A stretch of 64,000 nt of DNA from Lithodes maja. Its lineage: Eukaryota > Arthropoda > Malacostraca > Decapoda > Lithodidae. Location: NCBI GenBank assembly GCA_037953745.1, contig JBAKBP010007433.1, positions 36,016 to 100,015 of the forward strand, written 5' to 3'. Below the pieces are notes generated by a model, which ran no database searches, was not told the origin of the DNA, and saw only the letters and a list, made by a program, of their open reading frames with translations. Positions 1 through 10,091 of the stretch are shown here, in pieces. The position numbers and the translations under genes are program-made. How positions within the stretch are numbered: position 1 is the first letter of the stretch; each line of letters opens with the position of its first letter.

Positions 1-2
1 AC

Positions 3-380
3 GATGATGATGAAGAACCGTGCAGCGTCCAAGAGGTACGACTGACAAAGACCCCATCCTTAGACTCGGCGCAAGATCTTCCCCTCGATTCACCCTCCAA
101 GTACATGATGGCTCCAGATGTGAAAGTTGATTGCTCGTACCAACCGGATAATATCCTGAGTAATATTGCCACGGTGAAAAACATGCGCAAACTGAGTAGT
201 CCAAGAAATTGCCGACCTTTTCAACAGCAGGAATATGCTCGACCGATGGACATATCTTTTTTGTCTTCGGTGGATGAGAAAAATGTGGACGATTCCCTTT
301 TCGGCCGCCAGCGAACAAATAAGAGTGGTGAACCTGGGGCCAGACTCATCCAGACCTCTCCCTCTGAAGTCTATCTCTGA
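3..380 (+). CDS. possible 3'-terminal exon of an unidentified host gene (partial)
   Basis: The reading frame is open from the left edge of the window to a TGA at 378-380, about 125 codons, and its start lies outside the window. The translation is polar and rich in Ser, Asp, Pro and Asn, with no recognisable domain, signal peptide or membrane segment. It resembles a disordered C-terminal tail. The 3' flank is AT-rich and non-coding. A degenerate copy of bases about 35-170 lies at 628-752, which suggests local exon duplication. I recognise no family. It could also be a chance ORF, since the support is only length, openness to the edge and the conserved duplicate. Confidence 0.35.
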   Translation, partial: DDDEEPCSVQEVRLTKTPSLDSAQDLPLDSPSKYMMAPDVKVDCSYQPDNILSNIATVKNMRKLSSPRNCRPFQQQEYARPMDISFLSSVDEKNVDDSLFGRQRTNKSGEPGARLIQTSPSEVYL

Positions 381-627
381 ATCTGTCTATTACCCTATTC
401 TGTAATCCAAACACCATAAGGTAGTTTGGTTTCATGAATGGGTTAAGTAGAATTAAAATGTTATCGTTTTATAAATTCTTTGAGGCCAAGATGGTCATCT
501 CTTAACTGATTTTTTTTTGCTGAGTTCAAATACAACACTATCAACGAATGGAGAGTGTAAAGTAACATTGTTTACTTTCCTCTGTATAGTAAGAAATATA
601 TACCGTGAGCCACAATTCTTAAAGAGT

Positions 628-752
628 ACGACCATTGGACTCTATGAGAGATCTTCCCTTCGATCCACTCTTTAAGCAAAACATGACTTGTGAGGTGAAA
701 GCTTCGTTTAATGAGAAAACATCCTTAGCAATATTACCTCATTGAAAATGGT
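628..752 (+). pseudogene. decayed copy of the exon at 35-170
   Basis: This stretch aligns by eye with 35-170. Shared blocks include AGATCTTCCC followed by TCGAT and CAC, a GTGAAAG block, and an AATATTRCC-type block before a GAAAA run. The order and spacing are kept, with small indels. The reading frame is broken by stops, so this is a relic of a duplicated exon rather than a gene. Confidence 0.45.
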
Positions 753-1580
753 AATATGCTCTACACAGAGCGACTCATCATTAGCTGACAGCAGACAGTT
801 TTTGGTGATCAAGACAGGGTCGTTTAAGCCGGCATCGCACGAGCAAATTTGGCTGCGAATTGTATCTTGCAAAATATATTATGGCCAATCAACATTATAT
901 GCCACAAGTTTCACAACAGTTATAACAGACGTAGAAATAGTCAGCTATTAGGCTCAACTTCAGTATAATTTTTATTCCGAAACTGAGAATATCATTGCTA
1001 AACTGCTCGCGCGACTCGGGCTTTGAACACTGACCAGGGGCACGCCTTTAACTCATTCAATTCAACGAGGGGCCCTTTATGTCATAGGCTTATAATGTAA
1101 TTAGCAGTATCAAAATTGAATGCCGAGCAGGCATTTATATAACGATATTGAATTAAATTTATGGAAAGCTAGTGTGGTTAGTCAATTGGTGGTTTTGCTT
1201 CAATGAGTTTTATATTTGCAATTGGCTAAGCTCGAGCATAATATGAAATATTACTACATTATAAGGAGAAATATTGGTTGTTGATTCGATTTGTAACTAG
1301 TCCAAGCAGCTTTGCAAACACACCTGTACTTCTCAGAACTCGTCAAAAATCATTGTCATGACTTGCAAATTCTAGTGTTCGTTTGATGGGATGGAACAGC
1401 CAAAAGGTAAATTGAAGCATTTAATTGACGGGATGGAACGGGTTAAAGGTCTGTTTCGTAAGACAAACGCTGGTCAGTGATCTTTACGTTGGTGCCTTGT
1501 GGTCAAGTGTCGGGTTATAGACGTAAGCCCTTATCATACGAGAGCTTTTTCCTTCAACGTTTTTCTGTGACTTTGTTCTT
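753..1580. other. non-coding stretch
   Basis: AT-rich, with only short ORFs and no recognisable domain. At about 1385-1440 there is a small imperfect direct repeat around the words GATGGGATGGAAC and GACGGGATGGAAC. I see nothing else. The gap 381-627 is likewise empty. Confidence 0.5.
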
Positions 1581-1797
1581 GCAGCTTCCGAAATACAATC
1601 TTAATTTTAATCATATCACCTACTACAGTCTACCTTCAGATTAGTTGTCAATGTCAGTGCAAAATTCTCAAAACAAATTCAGAATGATGATACGCAGATC
1701 TAGTAGCTTCTGAAATGCACTTTTATATAAATTACGTCACTAACTGCAATCTATCTTCAATCTAGTTGTCACTACTAGTGCAAAATTGTCTCAAAAT
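1581..1797. repeat. imperfect tandem duplication, two units of about 95 bp
   Basis: The block 1581-1674 recurs at 1703-1797. Both begin with AGCTTCYGAAAT, share a CTRCAGTCTA-like segment and TAGTTGTCA, and end with AGTGCAAAATT and a CTCAAAA run. Divergence is substantial, so the duplication is old. It is non-coding. Flanking words at 1545 and 1835 (GAGAGCTTTT and AAAAGCTCTC) form a short inverted pair around the block, so it may be the core of an unrecognised element. Confidence 0.5.
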
Positions 1798-2575
1798 GTT
1801 GCCAGTTTGATGTTGTATAATTAAAGTTGATGATAAAAGCTCTCGTGGGATACTGGCATTATTCTTAGCTGTAAGGTTTACATTTTCCAAAGGGCACAAG
1901 GACATAACCAAGGAAGCTATTTTCGTCTGTAAATTTTTGTAATGAAATACATATATATTTATAGATTTGGAAAAATAAAGTAGATGTAGGATTGTATAGT
2001 AAATTTGTCACATTGTTATGAATCAATATCAACAATAAAACTGTTGACGAAAGATATGTATAATACAATGTATTTTATCAGATGGTATAATGAATATAAT
2101 AGTTCATGGATTACTTAGATTGTAATGACTTTTTTTATTCTTTTTAAAGTTAGACCAATTGTACAGTAGTTAGAAAAGGAGCAGTATTTTAAGGCATAGT
2201 AAAATCCCCTTCGAGTTAACATAGGAAACGATAGGAATGTATACATAGCTAATATCTAACATTATTACGTCGACAATCTTGGAGATTTTGCCAGCCATGT
2301 ATATCAGCATGTATATAGTTCCTTATTTTTTACTACTGAATGGTTTGATCTCTTTTCAGAAATATTATTTAATTATTTCCAGAATCGTGTAGAGGTTCAT
2401 TGAGAAGATATTTGCATTTTTCAATGAGTCAATAGAGGCCATCACCAGACGAACATTTTGCCTGCAACATGTGAACGACCAATAAAAACGAGTCACAGGT
2501 ATTCTTCGATGCCATTAAACAAAATCTTGATTGAGACCCAGTGCAGGTATCTATTATAAACAGGCAGAAACGATG
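1798..2575. other. non-coding stretch before the minisatellite
   Basis: AT-rich DNA with no ORF of interest, no tRNA-like fold and no obvious inverted repeat. I see nothing supportable here. Confidence 0.5.
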
Positions 2576-3245
2576 AGGATTTTGGGAGCCTTGAGCCACA
2601 ACAAAGAGTTTGGGGGCTCTCGATGCTCCACAACAAAGAGCTTGGAACTCTTGATGGGCCACAACAAAGGGTTTGGAACTCTTGATGGGCCACAACAAGG
2701 ATTTTGGAACTCTTGATGGGCCACAACAAGGATTTTGGAACTCTTGATGGGCCACAACAAGGATTTTGGAACTCTTGATGGGCCACAACAAGGATTTTGG
2801 AACTCTTGATGGGCCACAACAAGGATTTTGGAACTCTTAATGGGCCACAACAAGGATTTTGGAACTCTTGATGGGTCACAACAAGGATTTTGGAACTCTT
2901 GATGGGCCACAACAAGGATTTTGGAACTCTTGATGGGCCACAACAAGGATTTTGGAACTCTTAATGGGCCACAACAAAGATTTTGGAACTTTTGATGGGG
3001 CAAATCAAGGATGTTGGAACTCTTGATGGGCCACAACAAGGATTTTGGGAGCTCCAGATGGGCCACAACAAGGATTTTGGAAACTCTTGATGGGCCACAA
3101 CAAGGATTTGGGGAGCTCCAGATGGGCCACAACAAGGATTTGGGGAACTCTCGATTGGTCACAACAAGGATTTTGGGAACTCTCGATGGGCCACAATATG
3201 GATTTAGAGATATCTCGATGGGCCGCAACAAGAACTTTGGATGGC
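2576..3245. repeat. 31-bp minisatellite, about 21 copies
   Basis: A 31-bp unit containing GGAACTCTTGATGGGCC and ACAACAAGGATTT is repeated head to tail. The central copies (about 2690-2990) are nearly identical, and both ends are degenerate (GGGAGCTCCAGATGGGCC variants on the right). Because 31 is not a multiple of three and the unit lacks stops in all three minus-strand frames, long minus-strand ORFs of up to 225 codons appear. They are a by-product of the repeat and not evidence of a protein. Confidence 0.9.
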
Positions 3246-3704
3246 CTTATTGGATGCCTGTGCACGATTCTATCTGTCTTTCACATGTTTTAGAAAAAGT
3301 ATTTGCTATTGTGATGTGATGCGATGCGATGATGTTGAGGGATAGCCTTAAGTATCGGCCCCTCGGTTGCTATTGCTTCTTTAGTATCAAATAACGTTCA
3401 TGTGTATAATGGGAGCGATATCCAATAAAATCAATATGATTATCTGGCCATTAGATCCTCCAATCATATTAATAATAGGAAAAAGCAAAACTAGATCAGG
3501 AAGCATCGACCAAGAAGGGAGGGTTCTTTTCGGATATTTTTTTAGATGGTGCCGAAAGATTAGGTCGTGAGTCAATAATTACCTTTTAAATATCTACCAA
3601 CGAACGTGCGGGACATTTAGAAATACAGAAATACGAACAGTAGGGTATGAAAAATGTTTCGTGTTGCATTAACTTTTGTTTTAACAGTTGGTATAATCAT
3701 AGAC
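3246..3704. other. non-coding stretch
   Basis: Between the minisatellite and the palindromic MITE there is only AT-rich sequence with short chance ORFs. I see no repeat or RNA gene. Confidence 0.5.
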
Positions 3705-3706
3705 TA

Positions 3707-3904
3707 CAGTAGATCTAGACTGGGCACGAAAATGGAACTTTGTAGTAAGGGACCCAAAATCGGAAAACGAACCCCCAAGTTCGAACCTCAAATCGCGAAA
3801 ATGTGATATTTTCGCGGTTTCGAGGTTCGAACTTGGGGGTTTGTATTCCGATTTTGGGTCCCTTACTACGAAGTTCCATTCTCGTGTTTAGTCCAGATCT
3901 ACTG
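3707..3904. mobile_element. palindromic MITE with TA flanks (Tc1/mariner-like signature)
   Basis: The 198-bp element is almost one long inverted repeat. The left arm starts CAGTAGATCTAGAC, and the right arm ends with a GTCCAGATCTACTG-like complement. The arms meet near 3800 around TGTGATATTTTCGCG. Both ends are bordered by TA (3705-3706 and 3905-3906), the target duplication typical of Tc1/mariner-type elements. It has no coding capacity. Arm identity is high, so the transcript would form a long hairpin. The family assignment rests only on TA plus the CAGT terminus. Confidence 0.75.
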
Positions 3905-3908
3905 TAGT

Positions 3909-4396
3909 TTATGGTATAATATATACAAATTTAGACATATATGTTTGCGGTATTTTTCAGAGTTCAACCCAAATTATTGTTTTCGTCTTCTTCTGGAGAT
4001 CGCACCATTTTTCGAAATTTCGTCATTGTTGGTATAGGGTTCACGTTGCAAAACCAGCTTTATACTGTGTTACTCTTCTATTATTGTATTGTTGATGTCC
4101 ATGGACTTTTGGAACATTCAATGGTTGATGTAATACAGCCGTTCTTAAAATTTATGTTAGTCTTGTTTTCGTTTTGTTTATATTTTACAAATTTATAAAG
4201 ACTTCCATGTAATTGCCTGTGTCATAAAAACAAAACAAAATGGATATTCATCGTTGGGTGCATACCTAATTACATCCATACACCAATTCCAATGGTTAAT
4301 TTTGGCATTTTGAGAAACCTAAGAGAACTGGAAATATTTTGAGTGACTGCCATCGCAAACTGAGGAACACTGCAAAGACGTAGTGCAACACTCCCT
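3909..4396. other. non-coding stretch between two MITEs
   Basis: AT-rich. One short ORF (3941-4198, +) is hydrophobic and low-complexity, with no recognised family. I do not call it a gene. Confidence 0.45.
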
Positions 4397-4400
4397 TTAA

Positions 4401-4783
4401 GGGATCCCACCTCGTTTTTTTTTTTATCTTTCTCTCCCTCTCTCTTTGGCTTTTATCCATTCGGCCCCATTCAGCCTACTGTTTTAAGACGTTAACCCCC
4501 ATCCAGGTGTCAATATTTTCCTGGCGAGCGGTAGCGAGCCAGCATATATATATTTTTGTTTTGACAGCTAGCTAAATTCGTACATTTTTCGAAAGAAAAA
4601 TTTCACCGGCGAAGCCGGTTTCTCCATACAATGCTGGCTCGCTATCGCTCGCCAGGAAGAAATTGACACCTAGATGGGGATACACGTCTTAAAACAGTTG
4701 GCTGACTGGGGCCGAATGGATATAAGCCCGGGAAAGAGAGAAAAGGAGAGAAAGATAAAACAAACAAAAACGGTGACCCCCCC
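4401..4783. mobile_element. foldback element flanked by TTAA
   Basis: Two long inverted arms surround a short centre near 4575-4620. On the left are CATTCGGCCCCATTCAGCC, GTTTTAAGACGT, CAGGTGTCAAT and CCTGGCGAGCGGTAGCGAGC. On the right their complements appear in reverse order. TTAA sits at both edges (4397-4400 and 4784-4787), next to a GGG/CCC terminus, as in piggyBac-type MITEs. No protein is encoded. A diverged piece of one arm recurs near 32697. The outer ends match less well than the core, so the exact boundary is tentative. Confidence 0.65.
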
Positions 4784-4787
4784 TTTA

Positions 4788-5160
4788 ACAACTGTAGTCT
4801 GGTTCAATCATTCATGACAATTGGTGAACTCTTCACATTTTTTAAGCTGCAAGTTTATAAATATAACGAATTCATTAATGTAATTTTCGATATAGTATTC
4901 ATAGCCTGATGTAAATAAGTTAATGTAAAGCAACATACATATATTTATCAAATGTGCATTAAGAAATTCTACGAGGTCCACAAGTATTTTTGAATAGACT
5001 AACTGTTTCCATTACTTAAGATTCATTCACTTCTTTACCATTTTCACTTGCCAGCCAAAAAAGTAATTTCGATAATTAATGAAGAGCCCAGTTAATTTTC
5101 TCTAGGTGAAACTTTAACTCAGTTGAACGTTTAACTCTTCCTGTATAACACACACACACA
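4788..5160. other. non-coding stretch
   Basis: AT-rich with no ORF. It ends in a short AC run just before the SINE region. Nothing else is visible. Confidence 0.45.
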
Positions 5161-5161
5161 C

Positions 5162-5575
5162 TCCGCTCATGGCCGAGTGGTTACGGTGCCCGACTCTCCC
5201 AAATATACCTGGAGTGAGTGGGTTCGAATCCTGGTGAGGATACCTCTTACCCTACAGATACATTCCTTTTTTACACACAACCCGTAGCCTAGTAGGTAGA
5301 GCTCTCGTCTCACACACGAGGGGTCGGGGGTTCAATCCCCGGCCGGGCGGAGACAAATTGGGCTTGTCTCCTTTCATGTGTTAGCCTCAGTTCACCTAGC
5401 TGTAAATAGGTACCTGGAATAAGTGGACGACGTTGTGACGTCCCATCTGGGGTTGGCAAAAATGGTACAAGGCGAGATGGGTATCATATGGTTCACCTAA
5501 GCTGATGGCTACCTAAGCCTTCGGGCGAGACGGTACCGTCTATAGTGAGAATGGTACCATACAGATCCACCCTAA
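5162..5575 (+). mobile_element. tRNA-derived SINE with two tRNA-like heads
   Basis: Two pol III-promoter-like modules lie in tandem. The first, about 5165-5245, has an A box (TGGCCGAGTGG) and a B box (GGTTCGAATCC), resembling a Ser/Leu-type tRNA. The second, 5283-5350, has an A-box-like region (TAGCCTAGTAGGTAGAG), a possible anticodon loop reading CAC, and a B box (GGTTCAATCCC), resembling tRNA-Val. The second head is followed by a SINE-like body with TTCACCTAGCTG and GTACCTGG. The acceptor stems do not pair well, so neither is a functional tRNA gene. The 3' end near 5575 is a guess. Confidence 0.6.
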
Positions 5576-5767
5576 GCCTTTGTTTCCGATGTCGCCAATT
5601 GTCTAAAAACAGACTACACACACATCCACAGCCATTCCAACAGTACATAAAACACTTAACATGCATTTCACGCAATACATTCCCAGTTAAGGAGGCGCGA
5701 TAATAATGAGCTTAGCTCGCATTGCGTGGATTCCCCTTGACGAACAAGTAACTGAGTAACTGAGTAA

Positions 5768-5786
5768 CACACACACACACACACAC
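5768..5786. repeat. (AC)n microsatellite
   Basis: A short AC run of about 10 units, directly preceded by a duplicated GTAACTGA word. Confidence 0.9.
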
Positions 5787-5956
5787 CCCGGTATAATAGC
5801 AATCAAAGAGGTATTCCGACATTATTTCCTTAATTAATTGCACGATCAATTTGAAGAGATCCGGTTTGCAAGGATCCATATAAATAAATTGGCCTTGCAT
5901 TTTTAATGGAAAAATTTTCATATACATAATACATGAATGACCATGTATCTATTTGT

Positions 5957-5959
<3 letters not shown>

Positions 5960-6035
<76 letters not shown>
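5960..6035. repeat. (GA)n microsatellite
   Basis: An uninterrupted GA run of about 38 units. The ORFs that read RERERE or LSLSLS here are artefacts of the dinucleotide. Confidence 0.98.
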
Positions 6036-6038
<3 letters not shown>

Positions 6039-6867
6039 GATTGTAAGACCTTACAAAAACTAATGTTACCAAGACAGACTAATAAATATATTACCATTAA
6101 TGTTATAATATATTTTCTTTGAAATTGAATTGAATGCAGGATATTTATATTTTCTTATTTCCTCCCACAATTAAAAGCAGAAAGATGGCTTCAACGGCGG
6201 AGACTATTCTTTATTTATTGATAATTTTCAGCAGATAATCTTGTGATTCAAAGATGGTTTCGTGTATTTATTTAATTAATGTCTTTGTATAAAGGAAACT
6301 AGAGATAATAGATATATAAAACTTATTTAATATTTTGCTAAAAAATATATTGTCAATAAAAATACATTGTTATATAGTATTTTCGTTCCCTAATTTTATG
6401 TAGGCCTATGCGCTTTTAAAAAAGATGGTTGTATAAAGGTTAGTTTGTGTCCATAAGAATCTACCCTGTAAATGTATATCGATAGTGACAAACGCACCTA
6501 ATTAGAACGGTATATTAAGTTGTCAAAAGTAATTCACTATAAATATACCTAATTTGTTTTTTTTTTATATCTGGCCCCATTCTATGCTCTTTCCTCTCAG
6601 TAAAACATTAAGCTTTCCATATTGCAGTTGGGTCTGAGTACATGATTAGATTGATATCCAAAATTCGAAAATGGATATTAATCGTGATTGTGTACTCAAC
6701 CTTTAACTGTGTTGGTGGTGTAATGGTTAATGGTGGGTTCACACATTCACGTATATTGCTCCCGTCAGCTCCCGTCTGTTGTAAACGAAGGTATATTGGT
6801 AGTTGGCAACCGATTCCGTAAAACGTAATGGCATAATACGCAAACTTAAATGAAATTACGGCCAGTC
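6036..6867. other. non-coding AT-rich stretch
   Basis: No supportable gene. At 6725-6790 the words GGTGGGTTCACACATTCACG and GCTCCCGTC/AGCTCCCGTC suggest a fragment of an inverted-repeat element, but I could not find the partner end. Confidence 0.4.
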
Positions 6868-6888
6868 GGGGGGGGGGGGGGGGGGGGG
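6868..6888. repeat. poly-G run of 21
   Basis: Twenty-one consecutive G on the plus strand. It is a likely site of sequencing or assembly error and a potential G-quadruplex. Confidence 0.95.
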
Positions 6889-7532
6889 TACTCACGCATG
6901 GCCCGAGTAGAAACGAGTAGCCCACGTGGGTCGGAATGTTGTGGGTGCGGCCAAGGCCGCGCGGTTGTTGATTCGACTTGAATCAGGAACGTGGCTCGCC
7001 CTCACGTATGTCAAAAGACGGGAAAACTGACGACCGACCTGGCCACCATGGCCGTCTGACCAGAGCAGCCTCGTCAGACCTAGCAGCTACCACGTCAGAC
7101 GAGAGCTGCTCTCGTCAAATCGTAGAAAGTTCCAGTCGAACGTGGAAGTATACGTTAGTTAGGCCGCATCTGGCAGAACCGCCGCACTGCGGGTTGGCGG
7201 GAAGACGCGGCATCGTTGTACGAGGGGACAATGGGACCAGCGAGGGACCCTCCAGTCACACCTCTCACCACACCGAGCAGCAACCAACAAGCCAACCCTG
7301 CCACCCTCTGCACCCTGCCGAAAACAATCGTAGCAGCGAAAAGACTGCACCTATGGCTTTCATATTTTTACCACATGTACCTTACCCTTTAGGCTACCCA
7401 CCACAAAAATCCCAAATCCCTCCTCCCACCCACTCGCTGACTGTCGGTCCCGTCAGAAGGGAAAAAAAAGGAAAATCTGTGGCGGCGAAACGACTGCACC
7501 AATCGGTTCCATATTTGTGTGACAAGTCTCTT
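6889..7532. other. GC-richer non-coding stretch left of the Harbinger element
   Basis: An ORF of 204 codons (6978-7592, +) is open, but its composition is low-complexity (Ser, Pro, His, Arg) and it runs into the transposon terminus, so I do not call it. The word GTCAGAC/GTCTGAC recurs several times at 7045-7110. No host feature is recognised. Confidence 0.4.
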
Positions 7533-8230
7533 ATGCCCCTTTCACACATACAGGACTCGGGCGCCGAATGCAGCAGAAAGCAGCCGAAGTAGCGACTCTG
7601 CTGCATGCGGCATCAAGTCGGCACCTATTCCTACCCATGCGGCTATAGTCGTCTGTAGTCTGGTGAAGTCCTGGCAATGCGTGTCAAGTCGCGGTCCGCG
7701 AAGAAAATGTTTGTCAGTTTTGAAATTTGGGCCAGACTTGAAATTTGTCTGGTGGATGCGGGGGAGTAGTCTGCTCTAGTCAGCGCTAGTCGTACCAAGT
7801 CTTCTGTATGCGGCTGTAGTCCTTGTGTATATCGGCTCGAATTGTGTTTCATGTGTAGCATAAAGACTACTGCCGCATACACCAGAGTACAGCCGCCAGA
7901 CACGAGTACAACCGCAAAAGTCTGCTGAAGTCTGCTGAAGTCTTGTGCATAAATTTGCATATATTTGCATAAAATTATTAAAAATTATGCAAAAATATGA
8001 GTCATACGAGTACAACAGACAATAGCGGAATTCAGCCGCATGCAGCCGCATACAGCAGACTCCAACCACATTGACAGGAGTGCAGACGTATGACAACACC
8101 CGGAACCCAATATGGCAGAAGAGTCGAGCCAACTTGAGCAGACAACAGAAACATCCAACCGACAACACCCAACTCGAACCGCAAACAGCCGCATCAAGCT
8201 GACCAAAAAAAATAAAAAAAAATTCCCAAC
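7533..8230 (+). repeat. left terminal inverted repeat of the Harbinger element
   Basis: About 698 bp, matching the reverse complement of 13152-13857 nearly base for base, with small indels. It is densely filled with short related words (GCCGCAT, CAGACTAC, AGTCTGCTG, GACTTCAG in both orientations), which may be transposase or MADF-protein binding sites. Non-coding: the antisense ORFs across it mirror those in the right repeat. Confidence 0.9.
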
Positions 8231-8233
8231 CAC

Positions 8234-8284
8234 ATGCCCCCTTCACACATACAGGACTCGGGCGCCGAATACAGCAGAGTAGCG
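8234..8284 (+). repeat. internal second copy of the Harbinger terminus
   Basis: Immediately inside the left inverted repeat, about 50 bp of the outer terminus is repeated directly (ATGCCCCCTTCACACATACA, then GGACTCGGGCGCCGAA). After that the sequence diverges, although it keeps the same GCCGCATACAG-type words to about 8530. This gives the left side two potential ends. Confidence 0.85.
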
Positions 8285-8559
8285 TTTTTGTCCCCCGACT
8301 TTTGGAGTTGGCTCGGTATGCCGCATCCAACGGACTTCACCAGACTACAGCCGCATACAGCCGACGTTGTCGTCTTGACTCCGGAGAAGTCTTGAGACTC
8401 GAACCGACCAAAAAAATAACGGTCATTTTTACATGCCGACTTCACCCGCATCTATAAGACTTCAGCCGATCGACTCCAGAATACAGACGATCGACTTCAG
8501 AGTCGAACCGCATACACCCGCATAAAGCCGACACACACAAGTTGTGTGGCCAGCGGATG

Positions 8560-8569
8560 TATAAAAAGG
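8560..8569 (+). promoter_or_regulatory. TATA box of the Harbinger transposase gene
   Basis: TATAAAAAGG stands about 30 bp before a plausible start site near 8590 and 90 bp before the ATG at 8650. It decides the start: an upstream in-frame ATG at 8542 would lie before the TATA box and should not be in the mRNA. Confidence 0.6.
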
Positions 8570-8649
8570 GGCGGTCTAGCAGGGCTGAACATCATTACAG
8601 TCGACTCCACCGTTGCGTCAACAGCTACGGTGACACTCTACCACACAAC

Positions 8650-10091
8650 ATGGATGCGCACGTATTCATTACACCCTCCCAGCGCCAAAATATAGACATA
8701 TACCTGGCGACCATGTCCATGGATTTAACTCTCCAGGTTGATCTGTTGGCTCTGAAAATAGCCATTAAACAACGAAGGAGGAAGAGGAGGTCAGTGTGGA
8801 CGCGGAACTGGCTCCTGCGGCGGCCAATGTATGGCCACTACGAGAACATCATGCATGAGTTCATGCGCGAAGACCACCGCAGCTTCAGAAACTTCACCAG
8901 GTTGGACGTGGACATGTTCTGGGAAATGGTGGAGAAGATAACACCCAGGATAGAGAGACAGGACACCTTCTGGCGGAAATCCCTGAGCCCTGCCCTTCGT
9001 CTCGCCATTACCCTGCGCTACCTGGCGACTGGTGATTCATATCAAACACTCTCCTATGATTTCCGCGTCGCCCATAACAGCATTTCACTGCTGGTTCCTG
9101 ACACCTGTGAGGCCATCTACCAAGAATACCACCCTCTCATTCTGCCATGCCCCAAGACCCCGGAAGATTGGAAGAAATGTGCTGACCTCTTCGAAGAACG
9201 CTGGCAGTTTCCACACGCCGTTGGTGCTATTGATGGTAAGCACATAGCCATTCGCTGCCCTGCCAATGCTGGGTCCCTTTACTATAACTACAAGGGATTC
9301 CACTCTATTGTGCTTATGGCAGTTGTGGATGCTGACTACAAGTTCCTGTACTGCGATGTGGGTGCCACTGGTTCGGGGTCTGACGGTGGTGTCTTTGCAC
9401 AGACACCTATCAGGGCCGGCCTGGAGAACAACACCCTGGGACTTCCGCCTCCTCAACCCCTACACACTGGTGCCAGGCCTGTGCCCTACTTCCTGTTAGC
9501 TGACGACGCATTCCCCATGCGACCCTGGCTACTGAAACCATTCCCACATCGCTCTACGAACATGGGCGAGATGATCTTCTCCTACCGGTTGTCCAGGGCT
9601 CGACGGGTGGTGGAAAATGCCTTTGGCATCTTGGCTAACAGGTAAATATCTTTCAATTTTGGTGGGGTTAATGCCATTAATAAGGCTATACACTTGCATT
9701 GCTAACTTATTCTCTTTGCAGAGGCAGGTATTTGATAATAACCATGTTTTGTGTCTCCCTATTCTACAGGTTCAGATGTTTGCTCACCACCATTCCCCTG
9801 CAACCCAAGAGAGTGGAGTCTGTGGTGCTGGCATGCTGTTGCCTACACAACCTCATCCGTCGCCGTTTCCCCAGTCACCACCCCGTTGGCTTCCTTGACA
9901 GGGAGAACCCAGTCACCCACAGGGTGACGCCAGGGTCTTGGAGGGATGGTGACCAGTTGGAGCCGCTCATGCCACTGACCGGAAACCAGGCTACTAATTA
10001 CGCAAAGGAGTTGCGTCGCTACATGGCAGACTACTTCACATCAACCCGGGGCAGTGTGAGCTGGCAGGATAGCCGCTTCAGTGACTCATGA
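8650..10091 (+). CDS. Harbinger (HARBI1-like) DDE transposase, two exons
   Basis: Exons are 8650-9641 and 9770-10091, with a GT-AG intron of 128 bp that splits an Arg codon. The product has 437 residues, typical for the family. An N-terminal basic stretch (residues 40-60) and a helix-turn-helix-like segment (about 111-160) precede the DDE_Tnp_4 nuclease. I read the catalytic residues as D195 in GAIDGKH, an Asp at 285/286 in LLADDAFP, and E322 in RRVVENAFG. The E motif continues across the intron into FRCLLTT, which confirms the splice. It would cut and join the transposon ends, probably together with the MADF protein on the opposite strand. No frame break is seen. An alternative acceptor at 9720 would break the conserved motif. 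Confidence 0.9.

Noticed and set aside
2429..3265. Minus-strand ORFs of 86-225 codons with WPIKSSK-type repeats
   Set aside because: Produced by a stop-free 31-bp minisatellite read in three frames.
5165..5350. Functional tRNA-Ser/Leu and tRNA-Val genes
   Set aside because: A and B boxes are present but the acceptor stems do not pair, and a SINE-like body follows.
5830..6122. ORFs with poly(LS) and poly(RE)
   Set aside because: Translations of the (GA)n microsatellite.
6978..7592. Plus-strand ORF of 204 codons
   Set aside because: Low-complexity composition, no domain, and it crosses the transposon terminus.
7776..8330. Minus-strand ORF of 184 codons, mirrored by a plus-strand ORF at 13176-13616
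   Set aside because: Both lie in the Harbinger inverted repeats and are the same non-coding sequence read from the two arms.
8542..8649. Upstream start for the Harbinger transposase at 8542
   Set aside because: The TATA box at 8560 lies downstream of that ATG, so the mRNA should start after it.
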